Of a stretch of DNA of 6,849 bases, positions 1-6,077 are shown one piece after another (the stretch's first letter is position 1; the number at the start of each line of letters is the position of its first letter). Made by a program: the position numbers and the translations under genes. The stretch is from Nanobdellota archaeon. Lineage in GTDB: Archaea; Nanobdellota; Nanobdellia; Pacearchaeales; GW2011-AR1. Location of the stretch: contig JAHJRR010000023.1 in NCBI GenBank assembly GCA_018830685.1, positions 1-6,849 of the forward strand, in the 5' to 3' direction. The notes under the pieces are model-generated. The model saw nothing but the letters and a program-made list of their open reading frames with translations. It was not told the origin of the DNA and did not search any database.

Positions 1-944
1 CAACTGAATCAATAAATCTTGTCTCTCGTTCAATTTCTCCTTTAATCTCCAAAGGAAAGAAAGAAATACTTCTAACAGAAATGGAACATCATTCGAATAT
101 AGTTCCCTGGCAACAGCTTGCAAAGAAGCACGGATTAAAATTAAAGTTTGTAAAACTCACGCCAGATTTCATTTTAGATCTAAACGATTTAAAAGAGAAG
201 TTAACAGAGAAAACAGCTATCTTCGCATTCACGCATGTTTCTAATGTTCTCGGCACAGTAAACAATATTAATCTTTTAACCAATGCCGCAAAATCTGTCG
301 GAGCTCTAACTCTTGTTGATGCTGCTCAAAGCGTGCATTGTAAAAAAATAGATGTAAAAAAAATGGGATGTGACTTCCTCGTTTTTTCATCTCATAAAAT
401 GCTAGGACCTACTGGACTTGGAATTCTTTACGGACGTACCAATCTCTTAGAAAAAATGGCCCCTTTCAACTTTGGAGGAGGAATGATAAAGAAAGTCTCC
501 CTTGATGATTCAACATTTGCAGAGCCTCCTCAAAAGTTTGAAGCAGGAACTCCAAATATCGCTGAAGCAATTGCTGTTGGAGAAGCCATTTCTTATTTAC
601 AAGAAATTGACTTAGATAATATTTCTGAATGGGAAAAATTTCTTGCAGATTATGCCGAAGAAAAGATAAAAGAAATTCCAGAAGTAGAAATTTATAGGAC
701 ATCCTCTTCGGAGAATTCAGGAATACTCTCATTTAACATAAAAGGAATTCATCCTCATGATGTTGCAAGTCTTCTAAACGAACACGGAATCGCAATCCGG
801 GCAGGACATCATTGTGCAATGCCTTTAATGAAGCGACTCGGCGTCCAAGGAACCTGCAGAGCCAGCTTTTACTTTTACAACACAAAGTCAGATATAGAAG
901 CGCTCGTTAACGCAATAAAAAAAGTCAAAAAGAGATTTGAATAA
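1..944 (+). CDS. sufS: Cysteine desulfurase SufS, 5'-truncated by window edge
   Basis: PLP-dependent enzyme that takes sulfur from L-cysteine, leaving alanine, and holds it as a persulfide for Fe-S cluster assembly in the cytoplasm. The open frame runs in from the window edge (first full codon at base 3), beginning TESINLV. The ATG at 81 lies inside the conserved EMEHHSNIVPWQ block and is not the start. About 313 residues are visible against roughly 400 in the family, so about 90 N-terminal residues lie outside. Visible landmarks in order: MEHHSN, THVSNVLGT, VDAAQS, the PLP lysine in SSHKMLGPTG (codon 396-398), FEAGTPN, the catalytic cysteine in RAGHHCAMP (codon 813-815) and CRASFYFYNT near the end. 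RxGHHCA marks a group II (SufS-type) desulfurase rather than IscS/NifS. The stop overlaps the start of the scaffold gene, its expected sulfur acceptor. Nothing looks broken. Confidence 0.96.
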   Translation, partial: TESINLVSRSISPLISKGKKEILLTEMEHHSNIVPWQQLAKKHGLKLKFVKLTPDFILDLNDLKEKLTEKTAIFAFTHVSNVLGTVNNINLLTNAAKSVGALTLVDAAQSVHCKKIDVKKMGCDFLVFSSHKMLGPTGLGILYGRTNLLEKMAPFNFGGGMIKKVSLDDSTFAEPPQKFEAGTPNIAEAIAVGEAISYLQEIDLDNISEWEKFLADYAEEKIKEIPEVEIYRTSSSENSGILSFNIKGIHPHDVASLLNEHGIAIRAGHHCAMPLMKRLGVQGTCRASFYFYNTKSDIEALVNAIKKVKKRFE

Positions 945-1330
945 TGAAAGATAATCATGCAGAAATTCCTAAGGACATGTATAAAGATCACGTACTAGAA
1001 TTATACAAAAGCCCTCGCAATTTAGGAACCTTAAAGAAACCAACATATGAACACACTGAGCAAAACTCAATTTGCGGAGATGAAATAACAATTCAACTAC
1101 TAATCAAAGGAGGGAAAGTACAAGACGCAAAATTCTCGGGGAGCGGTTGCGTGATAAGTATTGTTTCTTCTTCAATGCTAATGGACAAATTAAAAGGGAT
1201 GCCTCTAAAAGAAATAAATAAACTAACCAAAAAAGATCTGCTAGACCTATTAAAAATAAAAGTAACTCCTGCAAGAATCAAATGTGCTCTTTTATCTCTC
1301 AAGGCTATGAAGAATGCAATAAAAGAATAA
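944..1330 (+). CDS. sufU: SufU/IscU-like Fe-S cluster scaffold or sulfur-transfer protein
   Basis: 128-aa NifU N-terminal/IscU-fold protein that accepts persulfide sulfur from SufS and builds or relays Fe-S clusters. Family marks: YKDHVLELYKSPRNLG at residues 13-28, then three ligand cysteines, C44 in NSICGDE (with D46), C69 in GSGC, and C114 in PARIKCALL. The ATG shares one base with the sufS stop (TAATG), which points to translational coupling and a SufS-SufU pair like that of Gram-positive bacteria. The C-terminal PARIKC block is SufU-like, since IscU has a histidine before this cysteine. However, the C69-C114 distance of 45 is close to IscU (about 43) and lacks the roughly 18-residue insertion of Bacillus SufU (about 62). 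It is therefore a hybrid-looking short form. Whether it is a true scaffold or a zinc-type sulfurtransferase cannot be decided from sequence alone. Confidence 0.92.
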   Translation: MKDNHAEIPKDMYKDHVLELYKSPRNLGTLKKPTYEHTEQNSICGDEITIQLLIKGGKVQDAKFSGSGCVISIVSSSMLMDKLKGMPLKEINKLTKKDLLDLLKIKVTPARIKCALLSLKAMKNAIKE

Positions 1331-1339
1331 TTTTTATTC
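1325..1339. terminator. Inverted repeat with both convergent stop codons, possible bidirectional terminator
   Basis: GAATAA-TTT-TTATTC is a perfect 6-bp inverted repeat with a 3-nt loop. It contains the TAA of the Fe-S scaffold gene (1328-1330) and, on the other strand, the TAA of the methyltransferase gene (1334-1336). The T-run TTTTTATT resembles the oligo-T signals at which archaeal RNA polymerase terminates. The stem is weak (A/T-rich, only two G-C pairs), so it may be a chance consequence of two adjacent TAA stops. Confidence 0.35.
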
Positions 1340-1933
1340 AGTTCCCACAGTCAGAATAGAAAAAATCCCAAGCCTTCTTTGGCGAATTTCTTTGAATCTA
1401 TTATTCTCAAACATCTTCCTAAATTCTTCTCTAGAAAACATTCTTGAGTGCCCTGGCTCAAAATGTTTGAACACCCAATTCCCAAGCTGACCAAAACTAA
1501 AATCCAAGATAACAAGTTTCCCTCCGTGTTTCAATGCAGTCCTTAAATTCTTCATTGCTTTTTCTTGGTCCGCATAATGATGAAATGAATCTATTGTAAA
1601 TATATAATCAAACTTGTTTTTGAATTCCATGTCTTCAACACATCTTTGAGAAATGTTAGCCCTATTATCAAGACGCCTCCGTGCCATTTCAACCATTTTA
1701 CCTGAGATATCAATTCCTTCAAGTTTCACGCCCTTACCCTCTTTGTCTAACGTCTCAAGAAAACTTCCAGTCCCACAACCAATATCAAGCACGTAAGAAT
1801 CCGGCTTTACTTTAATCACTTTTAGCAATTTTTTCTGCAAATAATAGTTTATCTTCTTCACTAACCAAGTTTCATAAAACCAAATCGCCTTATCAAAGAA
1901 CACTCTATTTTTTTCCTGTTGATTGTTTCTCAT
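1334..1933 (-). CDS. Class I SAM-dependent methyltransferase (UbiE/MenG-like)
   Basis: 199-aa soluble Rossmann-fold methyltransferase. Motif I VLDIGCGTGSF is at residues 48-58, the acidic residue for the SAM ribose is D75 in GIDIS, the motif with DSFHHY is at 115-120, and GGKLVILDF at 137-145 is the post-motif strand seen in Methyltransf_11/25-type proteins. The C-terminal block with GHSRMFSREEFRKMF resembles the C-terminal half of UbiE-like enzymes. The substrate is unknown. It lacks a recognisable ArsM cysteine pattern (only C53 and C98), so arsenite methylation is unsupported. It is the last gene of the minus-strand run, 24 nt after the 77-aa membrane gene. No Shine-Dalgarno precedes the ATG; an A/T stretch AAATAAAA about 26 nt upstream could be a weak TATA element for a leaderless mRNA. 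Its link to copper handling is by position only. Confidence 0.88.
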   Translation of the reverse strand: MRNNQQEKNRVFFDKAIWFYETWLVKKINYYLQKKLLKVIKVKPDSYVLDIGCGTGSFLETLDKEGKGVKLEGIDISGKMVEMARRRLDNRANISQRCVEDMEFKNKFDYIFTIDSFHHYADQEKAMKNLRTALKHGGKLVILDFSFGQLGNWVFKHFEPGHSRMFSREEFRKMFENNRFKEIRQRRLGIFSILTVGTE

Positions 1934-1957
1934 AAATTACAAAAGAAATACTTGCTT

Positions 1958-2191
1958 TTATTTTTTCTGTAATTGCTTAGCCAACCAGATTATTCCAAGA
2001 ACAAGAAAGGCAAGGACCAATATCCAAATCAAGACCATAAAAACTCCCATCCACCCAAAGCCACTAGTCCAATAACTTCCCATCATTCCGTAATCTCTAT
2101 GCATTCCCCCAAACCCAAAGCCAAGAAGCACAAAAAAACCTAGGACAACCAATGCGATTATCAGAAAATAATTACTATTATTTTTTTTCAT
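1958..2191 (-). CDS. Small two-span membrane protein with Met-rich loop, downstream of copA
   Basis: 77-aa protein with two hydrophobic segments (about residues 8-28 and 46-70). Between them is a short loop rich in Met, Gly and aromatic residues: M30, H31, M36, M37, W41, W47 and M48. A basic tail (KQLQKK) ends the protein. Met-rich extracytoplasmic loops are typical Cu(I) ligands, and small proteins with MMG/W-rich loops often sit beside copper transporters, so a CopA accessory or copper-binding role is plausible but inferred. The gene starts 24 nt after the copA stop. The upstream DNA holds both a GGAG (2204-2207, 12 nt before ATG) and a TATA-like TTTAAATA at 2213-2220. I do not recognise a named family; a short SHOCT-like protein without its C-terminal domain is one alternative. 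Confidence 0.75.
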   Translation of the reverse strand: MKKNNSNYFLIIALVVLGFFVLLGFGFGGMHRDYGMMGSYWTSGFGWMGVFMVLIWILVLAFLVLGIIWLAKQLQKK

Positions 2192-2212
2192 ATATGAACA
2201 TATCTCCTTTCC

Positions 2213-2220
2213 TATTTAAA
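2213..2220 (-). promoter_or_regulatory. TATA-like box before the 77-aa membrane gene
   Basis: TTTAAATA on the minus strand is centred about 25 nt before the ATG at 2191, the distance expected for an archaeal leaderless transcript. It overlaps the copA stop codon (2216-2218), which weakens the case. A GGAG at 2204-2207 gives an alternative, Shine-Dalgarno-led reading as a gene co-transcribed with copA. Confidence 0.4.
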
Positions 2221-4426
2221 TTCTCGTCCTTCTCAACAAATTAGCGTTTGTCACAACAGTTATGCTCGAAAGGGCCATAGCAATCTCTGCAACCACAGGG
2301 TTCAAAAGTCCCGCGACCGCAACAGGTATTGCAATTATATTATATGCAAATGCCCAGAATAGATTCTGTTTTATCTTTCTAAAAGTCGCTTTACTAAGAT
2401 TCACAGCCTGAACAACTCCTTGCAATGAGCCATTAGTCAGGACAATATCTCCAGACTCTATCGCAATATCCGTGCCGGTTCCCATAGTTATACCAACATT
2501 ACTCTGTTTCAATGCAGGAGCGTCATTTATTCCATCCCCCACAAAAGCAACCATTCCGCTCTTCTGAATTTCTTCAACTCTTTTTGCTTTGTCTTCAGGG
2601 AGAACATTTGCTATGACCTCTTTAATTCCCACCTGTTTTGCAATTGCTTTCGCAGTTCTTTCATTATCGCCCGTTATCATAATAATTCTGTAGTTATCTT
2701 TGTTGAGTCTTTTAATTGCCTCGACAGAATCTTCTTTTATGGAGTCTGCAACAGCTATGGCTCCTAAGACTTTTTTATTTCTAACAACAATCATCGTTGT
2801 CTTCCCCTCTTCTTCGAATGTTTCTACAAATTTGATAATTTTACTAACATCAATTTGTCTTTCATTCATTAGTGTCCGGTTCCCAATAAGAATTGTTTCT
2901 TCCCCTATTTTTCCTTCAACACCCCTACCCCTCAAAACCTTAAATCCACTGACTTTTTTGTAACTTTTCAGATTAGCCCTATTAACTATTGACTTTGCCA
3001 CAGGGTGTTCAGATAATTTTTCCAAACTTGCAGATAGCGTTAATAATTCTTTTTCTGAAATCAATGATTTAATGTCTGTGACCTCGGGCTTACCCTTAGT
3101 TATCGTCCCTGTTTTATCAAAAATAATTGTTTTTACTTCCTTCATTGTCTGGATGGCTTCGCCCTTTCTTATTAAGATACCTCTCTTAGCACCCATTCCT
3201 GAGCCAACCATCAGAGCAGTAGGTGTGGCCAAACCAAGGGCACAAGGACAAGCTATAACCAAAACTGCAACTGCAACTCCAATTGATTTACTTAGGTCTT
3301 CTGAAGATAAGAACCAGCCTAGAAGTGTTACAATCGCTAAAACTAAGATTAGGGGTACAAAAATTGAAGTTATCTTATCTGCTAATTTTTGAATAGGAAT
3401 CTTTGAACTCTGAGCATTCTCCACCAAATCAATGATATGTGCCAAAAAAGTATCTTTCCCAATTTTTGTTGCTTTTACATATAAAATTCCATCCTGATTT
3501 ATTGTAGCACCTATCACATTACTCCCCTTTAACTTATCTACAGGAAGACTTTCACCAGTAACCATAGATTCGTCAACAAAGCTCTCTCCCCTCACAACGA
3601 GACCATCTGTTGGAACCTTCTCTCCTGGTTTTATAACCAAGATATATCCAATCTTAACATCTTCTATGGGAATTTCAATCTCTTTTTTCCCTCTTAAAAT
3701 TCTCGCCTTTTTTGCCCCCAATTCCAATAGTTTTTTTATCTCTTGAGACGCTCTCCCTCTAGCGTTCTCTTCAACATATTTCCCCGTGGTAAAGAAAGCC
3801 ATAATCATCGCAGAAATCCCAGAGTAATCTTGAATCGAAAAGAATAAACTAAAAATCCCAGTAACATATGCCACAAAAGTTCCCAGAGCAATTAAAGAAT
3901 CCATATTAAAATAAAAACTTGTGAAACTCCTGAACCCCCCTTTCAAGGTACCAAATCCGATTATGAAAATTACAGGAAAAGATAAAATCAAAAGAACAAT
4001 TGTCATTAAATTCTGTCCAAATAATATTAAGCCAAACACTCTCTCTGAAAACATAATTAATGCTATTGGAATTGTTATCAACCAAGACCAAATCATCTTC
4101 TTCTTCCAAGAAAAAACTTCATCCCCTTCAATCATCCCGGAATGATTATGTTCTTCTTTTTTGTCTTTAAGGTGATGCATATGCTCCGGATTATTTGTTC
4201 TAGAACCTTCAAACACCATTGAAGCAGCTTTATAACTTCCAGCATTCGAGACAGCACTCCTAAGCTCACCTTCACTAACAAAATCTTCCGTATCAACAAC
4301 TGCTTTATTTGTCATTAAACTTACGCTAGCAGATTTAACTCCTTGGACCTTTTTCAGACTCTTCTCAATATTCGCTGCGCAACTAGCACAACTCATGCCC
4401 TCTATGCTTATGATTACTTTTTTCAT
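2216..4426 (-). CDS. copA: Cu(I)-exporting P1B-1-type ATPase CopA
   Basis: 736-aa heavy-metal P-type ATPase that pumps Cu(I) out of the cytoplasm using ATP. One N-terminal HMA domain carries GMSCASC (C13, C16), followed by a His-rich linker (H82, H84, H85, H93, H95). Membrane spans lie at about 111-127, 139-158, 175-197, 203-216, 354-373, 381-402, 686-704 and 707-725. The actuator motif is TGES 290-293; the transport site is CPC 393-395 in TM6; the phosphorylated Asp is D437 in DKTGT; HP is 474-475 in the nucleotide domain; GDGIND is 630-635. The P1B-1 copper signatures are intact: N688-x6-Y695-N696-x4-P701 in TM7 and M717-x2-S720-S721 in TM8. This separates it from Zn/Cd and Cu(II) subtypes. 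Its length is normal for a one-HMA CopA. It has a TATA-like box 26 nt before the ATG and no Shine-Dalgarno, so it is probably leaderless and independently transcribed. Confidence 0.97.
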   Translation of the reverse strand: MKKVIISIEGMSCASCAANIEKSLKKVQGVKSASVSLMTNKAVVDTEDFVSEGELRSAVSNAGSYKAASMVFEGSRTNNPEHMHHLKDKKEEHNHSGMIEGDEVFSWKKKMIWSWLITIPIALIMFSERVFGLILFGQNLMTIVLLILSFPVIFIIGFGTLKGGFRSFTSFYFNMDSLIALGTFVAYVTGIFSLFFSIQDYSGISAMIMAFFTTGKYVEENARGRASQEIKKLLELGAKKARILRGKKEIEIPIEDVKIGYILVIKPGEKVPTDGLVVRGESFVDESMVTGESLPVDKLKGSNVIGATINQDGILYVKATKIGKDTFLAHIIDLVENAQSSKIPIQKLADKITSIFVPLILVLAIVTLLGWFLSSEDLSKSIGVAVAVLVIACPCALGLATPTALMVGSGMGAKRGILIRKGEAIQTMKEVKTIIFDKTGTITKGKPEVTDIKSLISEKELLTLSASLEKLSEHPVAKSIVNRANLKSYKKVSGFKVLRGRGVEGKIGEETILIGNRTLMNERQIDVSKIIKFVETFEEEGKTTMIVVRNKKVLGAIAVADSIKEDSVEAIKRLNKDNYRIIMITGDNERTAKAIAKQVGIKEVIANVLPEDKAKRVEEIQKSGMVAFVGDGINDAPALKQSNVGITMGTGTDIAIESGDIVLTNGSLQGVVQAVNLSKATFRKIKQNLFWAFAYNIIAIPVAVAGLLNPVVAEIAMALSSITVVTNANLLRRTRI

Positions 4427-4446
4427 CTTAGTTCAAGCACAATCAA

Positions 4447-4456
4447 TTTTATATAA
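4447..4456 (-). promoter_or_regulatory. Archaeal TATA box for leaderless copA transcript
   Basis: TTATATAAAA on the minus strand. The TTATATAA core is centred 26 nt upstream of the copA ATG, which matches the archaeal TATA-to-start-site distance, so transcription would begin at or near the A of the ATG. The 36-nt gap is the largest in the minus-strand cluster, and no Shine-Dalgarno lies between box and ATG. A purine run (AAGAGG) just upstream could serve as a BRE. No good bacterial -35 element is present at the usual spacing. No palindromic operator was evident. Confidence 0.7.
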
Positions 4457-4462
4457 CCTCTT

Positions 4463-4687
4463 CTACCCAAAACATTCACGATACATATCTGGGTGATGAC
4501 TCATATGTGTCTGCCATTCCTCAACACTAACCCCTCCCGGGGGAGTACATTTATCTCCCGGGCTAACAGCATTTCCAGCAATTCCTGAGTCTCTTATGAA
4601 ATATATCCGGTTAGGGAAAAGTGTAAGAAGTAATAATCCAAGAATAATAATTGCTAAGATGATGTATATGAAAACTTTTTTATTCAT
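4463..4687 (-). CDS. Membrane-anchored small protein with compact Cys/His/Met metal-binding motif
   Basis: 74 aa: a hydrophobic N-terminal anchor (about residues 5-24) and a short tail predicted outside the membrane. The tail holds C47 in DKCTPPGG, then a helix-like stretch with H61, M62, H64, H65, M68 and C72, i.e. C-x13-H-M-x-H-H-x2-M-x3-C. So many soft ligands in 26 residues suggest binding of Cu(I) or another thiophilic metal. I do not recognise a named family. It overlaps the upstream 151-aa gene by 8 nt (ATGAATAA) and is immediately followed by the copA promoter, so it closes the upstream transcription unit. A role as a copper chaperone or sensor at the outer membrane face that feeds or buffers the CopA system is inferred from motif and position only. 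Confidence 0.8.
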   Translation of the reverse strand: MNKKVFIYIILAIIILGLLLLTLFPNRIYFIRDSGIAGNAVSPGDKCTPPGGVSVEEWQTHMSHHPDMYRECFG

Positions 4688-5135
4688 GACAACAAGAACC
4701 CCCTTTCAAATTTTTCTGATTCATTCTCATTCCTTTTTTATGTCTCCACATCAAACTAATCCCGACAACATTCGAGATAATTCCAACCATCAAAAATTCA
4801 GGTTGATACTTCATAAGGACAATCGCAAAGCCCGAGATTCCAAGGAAAGGGACCATCTGCAATAAGAAATGACTACAACACGCAATCATACTCCCTCCTG
4901 AGATGGTGCCCGTTCCCACAAGCGTTCCGGTCATCTGAGCAGTATGCCTAATCGAAGCAAAAAGTCCTATCTGAATTCCAAATCCTATAGCAAGCGGGAA
5001 GATAAGATACCACAAGCTTCTGAGATTAAGAAACGCAAATTCAACTCCTTGAAATAATGAGACAACCGATAGAGAGAATATCAAAAGTCCAACGCCCGCA
5101 AACATTCCATATAAGACGGAATTATCTCTTACCAT
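4680..5135 (-). CDS. Multi-span membrane protein with in-membrane CCxH and C-terminal CCH
   Basis: 151 aa from the ATG at 5135. A GTG at 5147 would add four residues, but the GGAG upstream abuts that GTG and lies 11 nt before the ATG, so the ATG is preferred; it overlaps the preceding stop as ATGGTAA. There are about four hydrophobic segments (near 8-30, 41-62, 82-108 and 113-130). A glycine/serine-rich stretch GTGTISGGSMIACCSHF places C86, C87 and H89 within or at the edge of segment 3, with H64 before it. The basic tail ends in C148, C149 and H150. Adjacent cysteines in a membrane helix plus a soluble CCH recall MerT-like metal relays, but I see no clear homology to MerT. Function unassigned; metal transfer or transport in the copper module is an inference. 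Confidence 0.82.
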   Translation of the reverse strand: MVRDNSVLYGMFAGVGLLIFSLSVVSLFQGVEFAFLNLRSLWYLIFPLAIGFGIQIGLFASIRHTAQMTGTLVGTGTISGGSMIACCSHFLLQMVPFLGISGFAIVLMKYQPEFLMVGIISNVVGISLMWRHKKGMRMNQKNLKGGSCCHE

Positions 5136-5563
5136 TTCTTGCAGCACTCCAGTATTTCATCAAAAACAGACTTTAGATTTCTCTTTCGAGATAAGTAGAT
5201 AACAAAGAATATCCCCCACAAAGCCAAAACAAGAATCCAACCCGTAGTGTTGAAACTCTCTAAGATGGAATAAATTATCAAGATTAAACTCAACAGTGTT
5301 GGCAATCTAAAGACTTTAAACTCTTCTCCGACTTTTTTTTCGAGAGCATAAAATATTCCTAAAGAAGTATGACCCATCAAAATTGCAATAATAATTTTGT
5401 TGTCAAAAAGGTCTACAAGACAAAGGGTCAAAAGAATCAACCACATTAGAATTATTGACACACATATCACACAAATCTTCTTCAATTTTAAAATATTTTT
5501 TAATATCAAAATTCCAAAGAATAGGACAACAATTCCAAGCAAGACAGAATTTATCTCTTCCAT
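5129..5563 (-). CDS. Multi-span membrane protein with CVIC motif and C-terminal Cys pair
   Basis: 144 aa, highly hydrophobic, with about four to five spans (near 5-22, 31-50, 57-74, 88-101 and 107-124). K28-K29-I30-C31-V-I-C34 places a CxxC at the start of span 2 just after a basic stretch, so it is probably at the cytoplasmic face. C48 lies within the span, and C140-C141 form a pair in the charged C-terminal tail. The CxxC could bind metal or take part in thiol-disulfide exchange; it superficially resembles the DsbB CVLC site, but the rest does not look like DsbB. One base separates it from the preceding gene and it overlaps the next, so all are likely one transcript and translationally coupled. 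No clear Shine-Dalgarno precedes the ATG. Family not recognised. Confidence 0.8.
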   Translation of the reverse strand: MEEINSVLLGIVVLFFGILILKNILKLKKICVICVSIILMWLILLTLCLVDLFDNKIIIAILMGHTSLGIFYALEKKVGEEFKVFRLPTLLSLILIIYSILESFNTTGWILVLALWGIFFVIYLSRKRNLKSVFDEILECCKKW

Positions 5564-5564
5564 A

Positions 5565-6077
5565 TTAAATTAAAATCTGAATTATGCTCCCAGTGATTAT
5601 TAGTGTCAAGAAAGTTATTATCATTCCCTGGAAAGGAATCATCTTACCCTTCCTAATTCTCGTCAAGCTTCTACTAATTGAAGGAGACGAAAGAATCACT
5701 ATCCCCCCAAGGAGAGTGCTACCAAGAGAGTAATTCACTGCATATGTCGTTCCGTAATCTCCTACAAACGAAAGGTATAATGGACCAACTGCGCTAAATA
5801 TTGGCATTAGTGGAAAGACCGTCGTAGCAAAGACAACTATCACAATCAAAGTTTTCTGAAATGGAACATATCTCTTTTTAATTATATTCGAAAACCAAAA
5901 TCCCATTGACATCGCAAAGGCACCAATAAACAAAGCTACTACAACCTTACTCACTCCGAGCCACACTGCGCCTGCACCTGCCACCCCTGCCCCAATCGTG
6001 CAAAGAGGACAGTGTGCACTAACGGAATTAATAAGAAAAATTACAAAGGTCGGTAAGATTAAGAATCTCTTGTTCAT
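5565..6077 (-). CDS. Multi-span membrane protein with N-terminal HCPLC motif
   Basis: 170 aa. A hydrophobic signal-like N-terminus (residues 4-20) ends in SAH followed by C23-P-L-C26, so the CxxC would sit just outside the membrane or at the new N-terminus after cleavage. Further hydrophobic segments lie near 31-60, 75-100, 115-131 and 148-170. Between them is a basic IKKRYVPFQ stretch that recurs in similar form (RKGKMIPFQG) before the last span, suggesting two related halves. The overlap ATGA with the DUF411 gene implies coupled translation; GAGG lies only 2 nt before the ATG. The CPLC could be a redox-active dithiol or a metal site. Its place directly after a copper-binding DUF411 gene supports a copper or thiol role, but I know of no characterised function. 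Confidence 0.82.
   Translation of the reverse strand: MNKRFLILPTFVIFLINSVSAHCPLCTIGAGVAGAGAVWLGVSKVVVALFIGAFAMSMGFWFSNIIKKRYVPFQKTLIVIVVFATTVFPLMPIFSAVGPLYLSFVGDYGTTYAVNYSLGSTLLGGIVILSSPSISRSLTRIRKGKMIPFQGMIITFLTLIITGSIIQILI

Noticed and set aside
81..83. ATG at 81 as the start of sufS
   Set aside because: It is the Met of the internal EMEHHSN motif, and the frame continues upstream to base 3 with family-like sequence TESINLV.
89..1302. Minus-strand frames at 89-283, 466-732 and 1093-1302
   Set aside because: They lie opposite sufS and the scaffold gene, whose conserved motifs are continuous.
1334..1933. Methyltransferase as an arsenite methyltransferase (ArsM) because it sits in a metal cluster
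   Set aside because: The conserved ArsM cysteine set is absent and the C-terminus is UbiE-like.
2178..2201. Seven-codon mini-frame (ATG TTC ATA TAT ...) overlapping the start of the 77-aa gene
   Set aside because: Its ATG is only 2 nt from GGAG, it is out of frame and nothing suggests a leader peptide.
2700..4145. Plus-strand open frames opposite copA (2700-2963, 3072-3392, 3921-4145)
   Set aside because: They are antisense shadows of a complete copA frame with every catalytic motif; their translations show no recognisable domain.
4531..4563. GC-rich patch with CTCCCGGG twice, considered as an operator or repeat
   Set aside because: It lies inside the coding sequence and encodes Pro-Gly pairs (SPGD and TPPGG) around C47; codon content explains it.
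4596..4865. Plus-strand open frame opposite the 74-aa and 151-aa genes
   Set aside because: The minus-strand frames have membrane spans, Cys/His motifs and operon spacing; the plus-strand translation has low-complexity composition and no start signal.
5129..5563. 144-aa protein as DsbB because of CVIC
   Set aside because: The second DsbB cysteine pair in a periplasmic loop is missing and the CxxC appears to sit at the cytoplasmic end of a span.
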